The position numbers and the translations under genes were made by a program. Below are positions 1 through 9,406 of a DNA stretch of 64,000 bases, one piece after another; the first letter of the stretch is position 1, and every line of letters starts with the position of its first letter. Source of the stretch: Fulvivirga lutea (GTDB taxonomy: Bacteria > Bacteroidota > Bacteroidia > Cytophagales > Cyclobacteriaceae); contig NZ_CP070608.1 in the NCBI RefSeq assembly GCF_017068455.1, forward strand, positions 2,771,488 to 2,835,487. The letters are read 5' to 3'. A model generated the notes under the pieces. The model saw nothing but the letters and a program-made list of their open reading frames with translations, was not told where the DNA came from and made no database searches.

Positions 1-149
1 AATCATTACCACACTGGGAGAAATTAAATGCACTTCAGGCCAACGACAGAACTACTTTGGAAACGCTTCAATATATTTATACCCAATTAAAAATGTATGA
101 CAAAGCTGAAAAGGTTTCAAATCAACTCGAAGCTTTGGGCGATGAATAA
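1..149 (+). CDS. TPR-repeat protein, C-terminal fragment
   Basis: The window opens inside a gene. The frame ending with TAA at 147-149 is open from base 3 and gives 48 residues. They contain a helical stretch, LETLQYIYTQLKMYDKAEK, with the small/large residue spacing of a tetratricopeptide repeat (Y..L..Y.KA). The protein is probably a TPR protein of unknown partner. The 5' end lies outside the window, so signal peptide and other domains cannot be judged. A strong terminator follows 22 bases later. Confidence 0.6.
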   Translation, partial: SLPHWEKLNALQANDRTTLETLQYIYTQLKMYDKAEKVSNQLEALGDE

Positions 150-171
150 GCAAGTATTAGAATAATATGAG

Positions 172-203
172 AAGCCATCTGTTATTTACAGATGGCTTTT
201 TTT
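172..203 (+). terminator. Rho-independent terminator after the TPR gene
   Basis: AAGCCATCTG and CAGATGGCTT form a 10-bp perfect stem around a short loop and are followed by a run of Ts. This ends the transcript of the TPR gene. Confidence 0.85.
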
Positions 204-228
204 ATAATAACCCTCAACAATTAATCAT

Positions 229-257
229 AAAAAAAGCCCCTAGATTACTCTAGAGGC
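229..257 (-). terminator. Terminator of the tRNA-Asp transcript
   Basis: Read on the minus strand, GCCTCTAGA and TCTAGGGGC pair across a short loop and are followed by seven Ts. The site lies just after the 3' end of tRNA-Asp. Confidence 0.8.
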
Positions 258-265
258 TACTTAAG

Positions 266-339
266 CGGTCTGGACGGGACTCGAACCCGCGACCTCCTGC
301 GTGACAGGCAGGCATTCTAACCAGCTGAACTACCAGACC
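266..339 (-). tRNA. tRNA-Asp (anticodon GTC)
   Basis: The minus strand gives a full cloverleaf: acceptor GGTCTGG/CCAGACC, TA at positions 8-9, D-arm GTTCAGCTGGTTAGAAT, anticodon arm CCTGCCTGTCACGCAGG with GTC, and T-arm GCGGGTTCGAACCCGT. The discriminator base is G and the CCA end is not encoded. The match to bacterial tRNA-Asp is very close. Its own terminator follows at 229-257. Confidence 0.97.
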
Positions 340-494
340 CTTTCGTTTAAGGTGGTGCAAATGTATATCGGTCATTTATTATTTGCAACACTAAGGTTGA
401 ATTTATTTCATTATTTTTTAAGCCTAGAATTAGAGTAGATTAATCTGTCATAAGTGCGGATTAGTTTTAATTTTGTACCTTTAATAAAACAGAT

Positions 495-1442
495 ATGCTA
501 TTGGATTTTGAAAAGCCTATTGCAGATTTAGAGGCAAAATTAGAAGACATGAAAAAAATCGCTTCTGAGAGCGATGTTGACGTGGAGGAAGCTGTAAAAT
601 CGCTGGAGTCTAAAATAAAAAGTCTGAAAAAAGATACTTTCAACAACCTTACCAGATGGCAAAGAGTGCAGCTTTCCCGGCACCCTGAAAGGCCATATAC
701 ACTAGACTATATTTATGAGATTTTAGATGACTTTGTTGAGTTACATGGCGATAGAAATGTAGCAGATGACAAAGCCATGGTAGGAGGTTTTGGAACGATT
801 GACAAGCAAACTTATATGGTCATTGGTCAGCAGAAAGGTAGAAATACCAAACAGCGACAAATGAGAAACTTTGGTATGGCCAATCCTGAAGGTTACAGAA
901 AGGCTCTTAGGTTAATGAAGTTAGCTGAGAAGTTTAATAAGCCAATCATCACATTTATTGATACTCCCGGTGCATTCCCAGGTCTTGAAGCTGAGGAGAG
1001 AGGGCAAGGTGAAGCTATTGCTCGAAACCTGAAAGAAATGTTTATGCTCAAGGTGCCTGTTATATGTATAATAATCGGTGAAGGAGCTTCTGGCGGAGCC
1101 TTGGGTATTGCAATTGGTGATAGAGTAGTGATGCTTGAAAATACATGGTACTCTGTAATATCCCCTGAATCATGTTCATCAATATTGTGGAGAAGTTGGG
1201 ATTACAAGGAACAGGCAGCTGAAGCTTTAAAGCTTACAGGTAAAGATATGTTGGACCTCAAATTAATTGACGGTATTATAAAAGAGCCTTTAGGAGGTGC
1301 ACATACAGACCTTAAATGGATGTCTAAAGAAGTTAAGAAGTATATAAAAAGTACTTATGAGGAGTTATCAAAGCAATCCGCAGAGGAACGAATCAGTGCT
1401 CGAATAGACAAATTCTGTTCTATGGGTAAATTCAAGGAATAA
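495..1442 (+). CDS. accA: Acetyl-CoA carboxylase carboxyltransferase subunit alpha
   Basis: AccA works with AccD to transfer the carboxyl group from carboxybiotin to acetyl-CoA, making malonyl-CoA for fatty-acid synthesis in the cytosol. The 315-residue length is normal for the family. The N-terminal helical region (residues 1-55) is followed by the crotonase-like core, which shows the TPGAFPG motif and the [11 protein letters not shown] oxyanion-hole stretch near residues 195-205. It is a monocistron: the tRNA lies upstream and a terminator follows directly. accD and accBC are not in the window. Confidence 0.97.
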   Translation: MLLDFEKPIADLEAKLEDMKKIASESDVDVEEAVKSLESKIKSLKKDTFNNLTRWQRVQLSRHPERPYTLDYIYEILDDFVELHGDRNVADDKAMVGGFGTIDKQTYMVIGQQKGRNTKQRQMRNFGMANPEGYRKALRLMKLAEKFNKPIITFIDTPGAFPGLEAEERGQGEAIARNLKEMFMLKVPVICIIIGEGASGGALGIAIGDRVVMLENTWYSVISPESCSSILWRSWDYKEQAAEALKLTGKDMLDLKLIDGIIKEPLGGAHTDLKWMSKEVKKYIKSTYEELSKQSAEERISARIDKFCSMGKFKE

Positions 1443-1464
1443 AAACTAAAGATTCATAAATTAG

Positions 1465-1490
1465 AGCCACGGAATATTCCGTGGCTTTTT
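1465..1490 (+). terminator. Rho-independent terminator after accA
   Basis: AGCCACGG and CCGTGGCT form an 8-bp stem around AATATT and are followed by five Ts. The site lies 12 bases before the start of the next gene, so the next operon probably has its own promoter or some read-through. Confidence 0.85.
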
Positions 1491-1502
1491 AATTATATCA
1501 CT

Positions 1503-2150
1503 ATGAGAAAAATAAGCTGGCTTGATCATTTTGTAAATTTAATTGTAGTTATCACAGGTATTTCAGTTGCCTTTGCTTTAAATAATTGGAATGAGGAGAA
1601 AAAGACCAATGAATTGCATGATACATACATTCAGGCAATGATTGACGATTTAGACTTTGATATTGCTGAATTAGATTCATTGGTGAAGTATGAAAGTGAA
1701 AGCCTTAAAATATTTAGAAGGTTATTAAGTAGAAGTGAACCGCCTTTATCAGATGATTCATTAAACATAGCCTTCGCCAGAATTGCCTCATTAAACTCAT
1801 TTACAAGTAAAAACATTACCTATGAATCAATAAAATCTTCAGGCAAATTTGAACTTCTTGATCTTAAGCTAAGGATAGATATTATTGAATTTTATCATTC
1901 AGGCTATGATCAAATTGATGAAATCGAGTCCTATTATAGGATGAATTTTGACAACCAAATAATACCCATTCTATTAAATGACGCCTATGGAACAGGAACT
2001 GGCCTTAACACTGATGTGATCAAATCTGATAAGTTCAGAACGGTTTTAGGGTTACACTCAAGTTTCCTGGCACAAAAGATTCAAGCCTACCAGAGGGGGC
2101 ATAATTTGGCTTTAAAATTAGAAAGAGAATTAAAAGCTAATCTTAAATGA
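1503..2150 (+). CDS. Membrane-anchored protein, DUF6090-like
   Basis: Unknown function, 215 residues. A single membrane segment (about residues 10-27, FVNLIVVITGISVAFALNN) follows a short N-terminal tail. The rest is soluble, acidic and mainly helical. The N-terminus resembles a family common in Bacteroidota and annotated as DUF6090; this is from memory and unverified. Its stop overlaps the start of the metallo-hydrolase gene (ATGA), so it is the first gene of a four-gene operon ending with hutU. No catalytic motif is visible. Confidence 0.7.
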   Translation: MRKISWLDHFVNLIVVITGISVAFALNNWNEEKKTNELHDTYIQAMIDDLDFDIAELDSLVKYESESLKIFRRLLSRSEPPLSDDSLNIAFARIASLNSFTSKNITYESIKSSGKFELLDLKLRIDIIEFYHSGYDQIDEIESYYRMNFDNQIIPILLNDAYGTGTGLNTDVIKSDKFRTVLGLHSSFLAQKIQAYQRGHNLALKLERELKANLK

Positions 2151-2983
2151 ATCTACACATTATTAATACAGGTTTATTTAAACTAGATGGTGGTGCTATG
2201 TTTGGTGTTGTTCCAAAAACACTGTGGTCGAGAACTAACCCGGCAGATGAAAATAACATGTGCACTTGGGCCATGCGCTGTTTGTTAATTGAAGATGGAG
2301 ATCGCCTTATTTTAATAGATAATGGCATTGGCAATAAACAAAGCGATAAATTTTTTAGTCATTATTACTTACATGGCGATTATAGTTTAAAGAAGTCATT
2401 AAATGAAGCAGGATTTTCCGAAGATGATATAACAGATATGTTCTTAACTCATTTGCATTTCGATCATTGTGGTGGCGGAGTTAAGCAAGATGGTGAGAAA
2501 CTGAAGTTAACCTTTAAAAACGCAAAATACTGGTCGCATAGTGAACATTGGGATTGGGCAACACAGCCTAACGCAAGGGAAAAGGCCTCATTTCTAAAGG
2601 AGAATATTCTACCAATGAAAGAAAGTGGTCATTTGAATTTTTTGAACCATACTAAAGGTGCCTTCGGCCAATTTGATGTAGAAACGTTTGACGGGCATAC
2701 AGACAAGCAGATGATACCAAAAATCAAGCACAAAGACAAAACCATTGTTTTTATGGCTGATCTGTTACCTTCTGTTGGTCATATTCCTTTGCCCTATGTT
2801 ATGGGTTACGACACAAGGCCATTACTCACTTTAGATGAGAAAGAACGGTTTCTGAATGAAGCTGCTGACAATAATTATATCCTTTTCTTAGAGCACGACT
2901 CTGTAAATGAATGCTGCACAGTTAAACACACAGAAAAAGGAGTAAGGTTAGATGAAACATTTAAGTTATCTGAAATTCTTTGA
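2147..2983 (+). CDS. MBL-fold metallo-hydrolase
   Basis: A metallo-beta-lactamase-fold hydrolase of 278 residues with no signal peptide, so cytosolic. The metal-binding signature THLHFDHCGG is at about residues 102-111, a further His lies in TFDGHTD (about residue 182), and the late Asp is in VFMADLLP and His in FLEHDS. The arrangement fits the quorum-quenching lactonase/glyoxalase-II superfamily, but the substrate cannot be told. It overlaps the upstream gene by ATGA and the downstream patatin gene by TGATG, so translation is probably coupled. Confidence 0.88.
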   Translation: MNLHIINTGLFKLDGGAMFGVVPKTLWSRTNPADENNMCTWAMRCLLIEDGDRLILIDNGIGNKQSDKFFSHYYLHGDYSLKKSLNEAGFSEDDITDMFLTHLHFDHCGGGVKQDGEKLKLTFKNAKYWSHSEHWDWATQPNAREKASFLKENILPMKESGHLNFLNHTKGAFGQFDVETFDGHTDKQMIPKIKHKDKTIVFMADLLPSVGHIPLPYVMGYDTRPLLTLDEKERFLNEAADNNYILFLEHDSVNECCTVKHTEKGVRLDETFKLSEIL

Positions 2984-3753
2984 TGACTGAATACAACATT
3001 GGCCTGGTTCTTTCTGGAGGCGGAGCAAGGGGGATAGCCCATTTGGGTGTGTTAAAAGCACTTGAGGAGCATAATATAAAGATTGATGTTATCTCAGGAA
3101 CTAGTGCAGGAGCAATAATTGGAGCCCTTTATGCAGGTGGTTTAAGTATCAATGAGATTTTAAAATTGTTGATAGAACTTAAACCTATGCGATTTATTCA
3201 GCCGGCACTGAATACTAAAGGGTTGCTTAAAATGGAGGTAATTGAAAAGTTTCTCATTAGCTACCTTCCTGAAAATAGCTTTGATACACTAACAATTCCT
3301 CTTTACATAGCCGCTACGAATCTAAAATCAGGTAAAACAGAATATTTTAATCAAGGTCATCTAGTGCCGGCCATTTGTGCTTCTTCATGTATTCCCGTGC
3401 TGTTCAATCCGGTTCAATACAATGATGAATTATATATCGATGGCGGAATCTTAAATAATTTACCTGTTGAGGCAATAAGAGATAAAACAAAAATAGTTAT
3501 TGGTGTTCACTCCAATCCGATTGATAGAAATTTTGAGCTTAAAAATTTCTCAAGTGGACTAGAAAGGGCACTAATGCTAGCAATTACAAGCAATGTCTAT
3601 CAAAGTTCCAAAAATTGCAATTTTCTTATTGAACCTAACGGCTTAGAGCCTTTTAAAGTACTAGACATTAGCAAAGCTGAAGAAATATTCAGCATTGGCT
3701 ACAAAGAAGCTATACGCCAAATTAATGAATCAAAAATGTTAGAAACCATATGA
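2983..3753 (+). CDS. Patatin-like phospholipase family protein
   Basis: A 256-residue patatin domain resembling bacterial RssA. It shows the oxyanion loop SGGGARG (about residues 10-16), the nucleophile elbow GTSAG (about residue 42) and the catalytic Asp in DGG (about residue 156), giving a Ser-Asp dyad. The likely reaction is hydrolysis of acyl esters of membrane lipids. There is no signal peptide, so it is cytosolic or at the inner face of the membrane. The ATG at 2983 overlaps the previous stop by one base; an in-frame TTG just before it is less likely. The stop overlaps hutU by ATGA. Confidence 0.9.
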   Translation: MTEYNIGLVLSGGGARGIAHLGVLKALEEHNIKIDVISGTSAGAIIGALYAGGLSINEILKLLIELKPMRFIQPALNTKGLLKMEVIEKFLISYLPENSFDTLTIPLYIAATNLKSGKTEYFNQGHLVPAICASSCIPVLFNPVQYNDELYIDGGILNNLPVEAIRDKTKIVIGVHSNPIDRNFELKNFSSGLERALMLAITSNVYQSSKNCNFLIEPNGLEPFKVLDISKAEEIFSIGYKEAIRQINESKMLETI

Positions 3754-5738
3754 CATTTAAAGAACAAATATTACAGGGTATTCCACAGCAATTGCCGGAA
3801 CATAAGCCTTTTGATCCAACTATAAATCATGCACCGAAGAGGAAAGAAATCCTCAGTAATGAAGAAAAGATCCTCGCCTTAAGAAATGCGTTAAGATATT
3901 TTGAGCCAAGACACCACGAGGTGCTACTACCTGAATTTAAGAAGGAACTTGAGGAATTTGGGAGAATTTATATGTATCGATTTCGCCCGGATTATGAAAT
4001 GCATGCTCGACCTTTGAGTGATTATCCTTTTAAATCGCAACAAGCTGGGGCAATTATGCTTATGATTCAGAATAACCTCGACCCGGCAGTAGCGCAGCAC
4101 CCTCATGAATTAATAACCTATGGGGGAAATGGTGCTGTGTTTCAGAATTGGGCGCAATATCTGTTAACAATGAAGTATCTCGCCACAATGGAAGATGATC
4201 AAACACTTCATATGTATTCTGGTCATCCTATGGGATTATTTCCTTCATCTAAAGAAGCACCAAGAGTAGTGGTAACTAATGGCATGATGATCCCTAACTA
4301 CTCTTCGCAAGATGATTGGAATAAATTCAATGCACTAGGCGTCACACAATATGGACAAATGACGGCTGGTTCATATATGTACATTGGCCCACAAGGGATA
4401 GTACATGGAACAACCATTACCGTTTTAAATGCTGGTAGAAAAATTTCTAAAGCAGGAGAGGGCTTAGCAGGTAAACTATTTGTTTCTTCAGGTCTCGGTG
4501 GAATGAGTGGTGCGCAACCAAAGGCAGGAAATATTGCTGGTTGTGTTTCAGTAGTTGCCGAAATAAATCCTAAAGCTACAAATACCAGACATAGCCAAGG
4601 TTGGGTTGATGAAGTGATTGCGGATTTGGATCAATTGGTCAATCGCGTTAATAGGGCTAAGGCAAACAAAGAGGTAGTTTCAATCGCATATCAAGGTAAT
4701 ATTGTTGATGTGTGGGAGAAGTTTGAAGCGGAGGGTGTCTATGTTGACCTAGGTTCAGATCAGACCTCTTTGCACAACCCTTGGGCGGGAGGTTACTATC
4801 CAGCTGGTATTTCATTTGAAGAGTCTAACAGAATGATGGCTGAAAATCCTGCTAAATTCAAGGAAGAGGTACAGAAAACGCTGGTTAGGCATTCTGCATC
4901 AATCAATAAGCATACAGCAAGAGGCACTTATTTTTTCGATTATGGTAATGCCTTTTTACTAGAGGCATCAAGAGCGGGAGCTGATGTGATGGCTCAGGAT
5001 GGAATCAACTTCAAATACCCTTCGTATGTTCAAGATATAATGGGGCCAATGTGTTTTGATTATGGTTTTGGTCCATTTAGATGGGTTTGCACATCAGGTA
5101 AGGAAGAAGATCTGATTAAATCGGATGAGATTGCCGCTGATGTACTAAAGAAGCTTAAAGAAAATTCTCCTGCAGAGATTCAACAACAAATGGCTGATAA
5201 TATTCAATGGATTGAAGCTGCTATGGAGAATAAACTGGTTGTAGGGAGTCAGGCTAGAATACTTTATGCCGATGCACAAGGTAGAATAGAAATAGCAAAA
5301 GCCTTCAATAATGCGATCAGCAAAGGGGAATTAGGTACAATTGTTTTAGGTAGGGATCACCACGATGTTTCTGGTACAGATAGTCCATACAGAGAAACGT
5401 CTAATATTTACGATGGCTCCAGGTTTACAGCCGATATGGCCATTCATAATGTCATTGGAGATTCTTTCAGAGGTGCCACATGGGTATCGATACATAATGG
5501 AGGTGGAGTAGGTTGGGGAGAGGTTATCAATGGTGGTTTCGGAATGCTTCTGGATGGTAGTAACGAGGCGGAGAAACGGATTGAAAATATGCTCTTTTAT
5601 GATGTGAATAACGGCATTGCCAGACGAAGCTGGGCGAGGAATGAAGAAGCTGTGTTCGCAATAAAAAGAGCCATGGAAATGAATGACAAATTAATTGTTA
5701 CATTACCCAATAAAGTATCTAAAGATTTACTTAATTAG
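3750..5738 (+). CDS. hutU: Urocanate hydratase
   Basis: Converts urocanate to imidazolone propionate, step two of histidine degradation, with tightly bound NAD+. The 662-residue length fits the long urocanase form rather than the roughly 556-residue proteobacterial one. The glycine-rich NAD site SSGLGGMSGAQPKAG is near residues 247-261. The RDHHDVSGTDSPYRETS region and the C-terminal SIHNGGGVGWGEVINGG block are typical. No other hut gene (hutH, hutI, hutG) is nearby; hutU is instead the last gene of a tightly overlapping operon with patatin and MBL genes. Confidence 0.96.
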   Translation: MTFKEQILQGIPQQLPEHKPFDPTINHAPKRKEILSNEEKILALRNALRYFEPRHHEVLLPEFKKELEEFGRIYMYRFRPDYEMHARPLSDYPFKSQQAGAIMLMIQNNLDPAVAQHPHELITYGGNGAVFQNWAQYLLTMKYLATMEDDQTLHMYSGHPMGLFPSSKEAPRVVVTNGMMIPNYSSQDDWNKFNALGVTQYGQMTAGSYMYIGPQGIVHGTTITVLNAGRKISKAGEGLAGKLFVSSGLGGMSGAQPKAGNIAGCVSVVAEINPKATNTRHSQGWVDEVIADLDQLVNRVNRAKANKEVVSIAYQGNIVDVWEKFEAEGVYVDLGSDQTSLHNPWAGGYYPAGISFEESNRMMAENPAKFKEEVQKTLVRHSASINKHTARGTYFFDYGNAFLLEASRAGADVMAQDGINFKYPSYVQDIMGPMCFDYGFGPFRWVCTSGKEEDLIKSDEIAADVLKKLKENSPAEIQQQMADNIQWIEAAMENKLVVGSQARILYADAQGRIEIAKAFNNAISKGELGTIVLGRDHHDVSGTDSPYRETSNIYDGSRFTADMAIHNVIGDSFRGATWVSIHNGGGVGWGEVINGGFGMLLDGSNEAEKRIENMLFYDVNNGIARRSWARNEEAVFAIKRAMEMNDKLIVTLPNKVSKDLLN

Positions 5739-5758
5739 AGTACAAAAACATTTAAACT

Positions 5759-6226
5759 ATGAAAAAGACATTTTTACTCGCATTATTTTTAACAATTGCT
5801 ATTTCATCTATGTCTCAAAGAAGAATAGGTGGAAACTTGGTCTATGGTACTGAAATTGAAGAAATAGGAATTGGTGCTGTAGGGGAATTTTTCTTTAATG
5901 ATAACTTGGCTATTGCTCCTAGCTTCAACTATTATTTTGCTGAAGATCCGGTTAGCTTTTGGGAGTTAAACGCTAACATTAATTATTATTTTTCAGAGTC
6001 AGGTGCTGTTAGTGCTTATGCACTGGGTGGCTTGAACTTGGCCAGAGTGTCAGTAGATTTAGGACCTTTTGGTGAAAGTTCTGATACAGAATTGGGGTTA
6101 AATCTTGGTGCTGGTGCGAACTTTGATGTGGGAGACTCCATCATTCCTTTTGCAGAATTGAGATTTGTTCTAAGTGATTTTGACCAAGCAGTTTTTGCCT
6201 TTGGTGTAAAATTCCCATTAAACTAA
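5759..6226 (+). CDS. Small outer-membrane beta-barrel protein
   Basis: A 155-residue protein with an N-terminal signal peptide (MKKTFLLALFLTIAISSMSQ) and alternating polar/apolar strands ending in FAFGVKFPLN, as expected of an eight-stranded OmpA/OmpW-like barrel. The aromatic strand ends (ALGGLNLARV, LGAGANFDVG) fit the Bacteroidota outer-membrane beta-barrel group. It lies 20 bases after hutU and may be read through from it. Specific role unknown. Confidence 0.8.
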   Translation: MKKTFLLALFLTIAISSMSQRRIGGNLVYGTEIEEIGIGAVGEFFFNDNLAIAPSFNYYFAEDPVSFWELNANINYYFSESGAVSAYALGGLNLARVSVDLGPFGESSDTELGLNLGAGANFDVGDSIIPFAELRFVLSDFDQAVFAFGVKFPLN

Positions 6227-6289
6227 CACCTGTTAGTTTTAAGGTATGATATTTTTTATATATTTGACATACACTAAATTGAAATAAAC

Positions 6290-6853
6290 ATGAAAAAAAT
6301 TACTATTCTGTCATTATTTATTTTTGGAGCGATTTTTTCAACTAATGCTCAGGTGACTGTTGGAGCAAAAGCTGGTTTGAATTTTGCTAATGTAGATACT
6401 GAAGGTTCAACAGATGCTAGAACTTCACTACACTTAGGCGGTTTTGGCGTGATTATGTTTTCAGATAACTTAGGGTTTCAACCTGAACTTTTGTATAGTG
6501 CACAGGGTTTCGAACGTGATTTTGGTGCGGGAACTTTTGAGGCAAATATCAATTATTTAAATCTTCCTTTACTTGTGCGTTATAATATTAATGAAATGAT
6601 CAGCTTACACGCTGGCCCTCAATTGGGTTTCTTGCTATCAGCAGAAGATGAAGATGGAAATGACTTTAAAGATGATGTCAAAGGAACAGATTTAACTTTC
6701 GCAATTGGTGGACAAGTTGATCTTCCAGTTGGACTTGTTGCAGGTGCAAGATATGGTTTGGGTCTTTCAGATATTAATGATAATGATTTAGGTTCTGAAA
6801 CTAAAAACAGAGTATTTCAACTTTACGTAGGTTGGAAACTGTTTGGCAATTAA
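6290..6853 (+). CDS. Porin-family outer-membrane beta-barrel protein (PorT-like)
   Basis: A 187-residue protein with a signal peptide ending near NAQ and a barrel of the OMP_b-brl_2/PorT type. Landmarks are the opening VGAKAGLNFANV strand, the central FQPELLYSAQGF strand, LHAGPQLGFLL and the terminal FQLYVGWKLFGN. It is clearly paralogous to the gene at 6960 (shared GLNFANVD, QPELLYS, GPQFGFL and KLFGN blocks), suggesting tandem duplication. Function unknown; it is probably a structural or small-solute membrane protein. Confidence 0.85.
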   Translation: MKKITILSLFIFGAIFSTNAQVTVGAKAGLNFANVDTEGSTDARTSLHLGGFGVIMFSDNLGFQPELLYSAQGFERDFGAGTFEANINYLNLPLLVRYNINEMISLHAGPQLGFLLSAEDEDGNDFKDDVKGTDLTFAIGGQVDLPVGLVAGARYGLGLSDINDNDLGSETKNRVFQLYVGWKLFGN

Positions 6854-6879
6854 TCCCTACAACTAATTGAATTTAACAA

Positions 6880-6905
6880 AGACCGGTTGCAAAACCGGTC
6901 TTTTT
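6880..6905 (+). terminator. Rho-independent terminator
   Basis: AGACCGGTT and AACCGGTCT form a 9-bp perfect stem with a four-base loop and a T run. It separates the two PorT-like paralogues, so they are transcribed independently. Confidence 0.9.
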
Positions 6906-6959
6906 ATGTTAATATCGACCTAGTTTAGAGTAATTTTTTAACAACTTAAATTTTTTAAA

Positions 6960-7502
6960 ATGAAAAAGGTATTACTTGTATTTTGTCTTATAGCTATTTC
7001 TACTTTAGGCTATTCTCAAATTTCCGGTGGAATAAAGGGAGGAGTGAATTTTGCAAACGTTGATGCTGACGGTGACCCAGATGGAAAAACTGGATATCAT
7101 GTAGGTGCATTTTTAACAGTTGGTGCTGCTGGCATATTTATTCAGCCAGAATTATTGTATTCTTTTAAAGGGGCTGAAGATTTTGACCTTACCTACATTG
7201 AAGTTCCAATTCTATTAAAAAAGAATTTTGCTAAAGTTTTAAATGTTCACCTTGGTCCGCAATTTGGTTTCTTAACTAAAGCTGAAGCAGACTTTGGAGG
7301 AGGTAGCCAGGACATAAAGGATGAACTTAAAGGAATGGACTTAAGTGCTGTAGTAGGAGCCGGTTTAAACCTTCCGGGAGGCCTATCTGCTGGTTTGCGT
7401 TATGTACTTGGTTTAAGTGATATTGCAGATAATGACGCGCTACCAGAAACTAAAAACAGAACGTTTCAGATTTATGTAGGCTACAAGTTGTTTGGCAACT
7501 AA
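6960..7502 (+). CDS. Porin-family outer-membrane beta-barrel protein (PorT-like)
   Basis: A 180-residue protein with a signal peptide (to about residue 20, GYSQ) and the same barrel plan as its upstream neighbour: a GIKGGVNFANV first strand, IFIQPELLYSF, VHLGPQFGFL and FQIYVGYKLFGN at the end. It is slightly shorter because one extracellular loop is reduced. It is followed by a terminator shared with the convergent tyrS. Specific function unknown. Confidence 0.85.
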   Translation: MKKVLLVFCLIAISTLGYSQISGGIKGGVNFANVDADGDPDGKTGYHVGAFLTVGAAGIFIQPELLYSFKGAEDFDLTYIEVPILLKKNFAKVLNVHLGPQFGFLTKAEADFGGGSQDIKDELKGMDLSAVVGAGLNLPGGLSAGLRYVLGLSDIADNDALPETKNRTFQIYVGYKLFGN

Positions 7503-7523
7503 TTGATGAAATTATATAACAAT

Positions 7524-7550
7524 AAAAAGGCCTCATTTGAGGCCTTTTTT
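7524..7550. terminator. Bidirectional terminator between a barrel gene and tyrS
   Basis: AAAAAGGCCTC ATTT GAGGCCTTTTTT is a symmetric hairpin with A and T tracts on both sides. It can end transcription of the plus-strand barrel gene and of tyrS, whose stop codon lies inside the T tract. Confidence 0.9.
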
Positions 7551-8838
7551 AGTTTATATGGATGATGTAATAATTCTTTTTACCTTTTTGTGCTAAAAGG
7601 TATTTACCTTGTAATAATTCAAAATCGACAGCATCGTTCGGTGTGGCAATTTTTGTTTTATTAATGCTTACACCACCACCTTGTATCATTTTTCTTGCCT
7701 CGCCTTTCGATTTAAAAATGATTCCACCTGTGCTTTCTGATAGGAGTGTGGTTACATCACCACTATTATCCAGATCAGCCTTAGAGATATTAGCTTGAGG
7801 AACACCTTTGAAAACAGATAAAAACGTTTTTTCATCTAAGTTTACCAAATCTTCAGTAGTGGATTTTCCAAATAGTATTTGAGATGCCTTCACTGCAGAT
7901 TCATACTCTTTTTCAGAATGCACACGAATTGTAATATCCTTCGCCAATGCTTCTTGCAGCCTTCTTAAATGTGGTGCTTCTGCATGTTCCTTTTCTAACG
8001 TTTCAATTTCTTCTTTACTCAATAAAGTAAATATTCGTATGTAATTGGCTGCATCTACATCTGAAGCATTGAGCCAGTATTGGTAAAATTCATACGGAGA
8101 AGTTCTATCAGGATCTAACCAAACATTACCACCTTCAGTTTTACCGAATTTGGTCCCATCGGCCTTTTTAATTAAAGGAGTAGTAACTGCAAATGCTTCA
8201 CCGCTATCTTTTCTTCTAATTAGTTCGGTACCCGTAACAATATTACCCCACTGATCAGACCCACCTAATTGTAGTTTACAGTTTTTATTTTTATATAACC
8301 AGTAAAAGTCATAACCCTGTACTAACTGATAAGAAAATTCGGTAAACGACATTCCATTTTCACCTTCCAGTCGTTTCTTTACGGAGTCTTTTGACATCAT
8401 GTAATTGACAGTAATATGCTTACCAACATCTCTGATGAAATCCAGAAAACTAAATTCCTTAAACCAATCGTAATTGTTCACTAGTTCTGCCGAATTTGTA
8501 TCAGAATTAAAGTCAAGAAATTTCGATAGCTGATGCTTAATACTTTCAAGATTATGCTCTAAAGTTTCCTGAGAAAGTAAATTACGCTCTTGCGATTTTC
8601 CTGATGGGTCGCCCACCATTCCAGTTGCCCCACCTATTAGTGCAAATGGTTTATGACCAGAATTTTGAAAATGAACTAGTGTCATTATTTGCACCAAATG
8701 ACCAATGTGAAGTGAATCTGCTGTTGGGTCAAAGCCAATATACCCACTAGTCATTTCTTTATTTAATTGCTCCTCCGTACCTGGCATGATATCGTGTACC
8801 ATACCTCTCCACTTAAGTTCTTCAATAAAATTGGTCAT
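7549..8838 (-). CDS. tyrS: Tyrosyl-tRNA synthetase
   Basis: Class I aminoacyl-tRNA synthetase that charges tRNA-Tyr. The length of 429 residues is normal. HIGH occurs as DSLHIGHL at about residues 41-48, the tyrosine-binding region as QGYDFYWLY, the KMSKS equivalent as KFGKTEGG at about residue 231, and a C-terminal S4 RNA-binding domain is marked by [11 protein letters not shown]. It is transcribed alone and divergently from the MazG-like gene. Confidence 0.97.
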   Translation of the reverse strand: MTNFIEELKWRGMVHDIMPGTEEQLNKEMTSGYIGFDPTADSLHIGHLVQIMTLVHFQNSGHKPFALIGGATGMVGDPSGKSQERNLLSQETLEHNLESIKHQLSKFLDFNSDTNSAELVNNYDWFKEFSFLDFIRDVGKHITVNYMMSKDSVKKRLEGENGMSFTEFSYQLVQGYDFYWLYKNKNCKLQLGGSDQWGNIVTGTELIRRKDSGEAFAVTTPLIKKADGTKFGKTEGGNVWLDPDRTSPYEFYQYWLNASDVDAANYIRIFTLLSKEEIETLEKEHAEAPHLRRLQEALAKDITIRVHSEKEYESAVKASQILFGKSTTEDLVNLDEKTFLSVFKGVPQANISKADLDNSGDVTTLLSESTGGIIFKSKGEARKMIQGGGVSINKTKIATPNDAVDFELLQGKYLLAQKGKKNYYIIHIN

Positions 8839-8938
8839 AGTGTAAAATTAAGCTGCAAATATAGAAAACTCGCATAAACCAATGGCATTTGCCAGAGATA
8901 TCAGATATTCGCAAATAACTAAAAGTAATCCAATCAAT

Positions 8939-9406
8939 ATGCAACAGCCAGACTCTTTAAATCAAGTAGCTCAATTTCACAAAACATTTAATCATCCAAT
9001 ATTGGAATCGCCTCAAATACCTGATAAGAAGCGATGCGATTTAAGAGTAGAGTTAATATCTGAGGAGTTAAAAGAGTTAGCCGAAGCGATTAAAGATAAC
9101 GACATAGTAGAAATTGCTGATGCGTTATGCGATATTCAATATGTGTTGTCTGGTGCAGTATTAGAATTCGGTTTGGCAAATAAGTTTAAAGAGCTTTTTG
9201 ACGAAGTGCAGAGATCTAATATGAGCAAAGCCTGCGATACTGAAGAAGAAGCACAGGCTACTGTAAAGTTTTATGCAGATGAGAAGGATACTGAATGTTA
9301 TTATGAACAAAAAGATGGTAAATACTTAGTGTTCAGAAAATCCGACAATAAAACAATTAAATCAATCAACTATTCCCCGGCAGACCTAAAAAGTATTTTA
9401 GGCTAG
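8939..9406 (+). CDS. MazG-like nucleoside triphosphate pyrophosphohydrolase
   Basis: All-alpha NTP pyrophosphatase/HisE-MazG-type protein, about 155 residues. The metal-binding EEL.EL pattern is seen in ISEELKELAEAI and EIADALCDIQYV (EXXE12-28EXXD-type). The C-terminal 50 residues form a small extra segment. The likely role is hydrolysis of non-canonical or surplus NTPs. An in-frame ATG at 8882 would add 19 residues, but it lies only 43 bases from the divergent tyrS start and that extension does not look conserved, so 8939 is preferred. The 3' end overlaps psd by four bases, tail to tail. Confidence 0.8.
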   Translation: MQQPDSLNQVAQFHKTFNHPILESPQIPDKKRCDLRVELISEELKELAEAIKDNDIVEIADALCDIQYVLSGAVLEFGLANKFKELFDEVQRSNMSKACDTEEEAQATVKFYADEKDTECYYEQKDGKYLVFRKSDNKTIKSINYSPADLKSILG

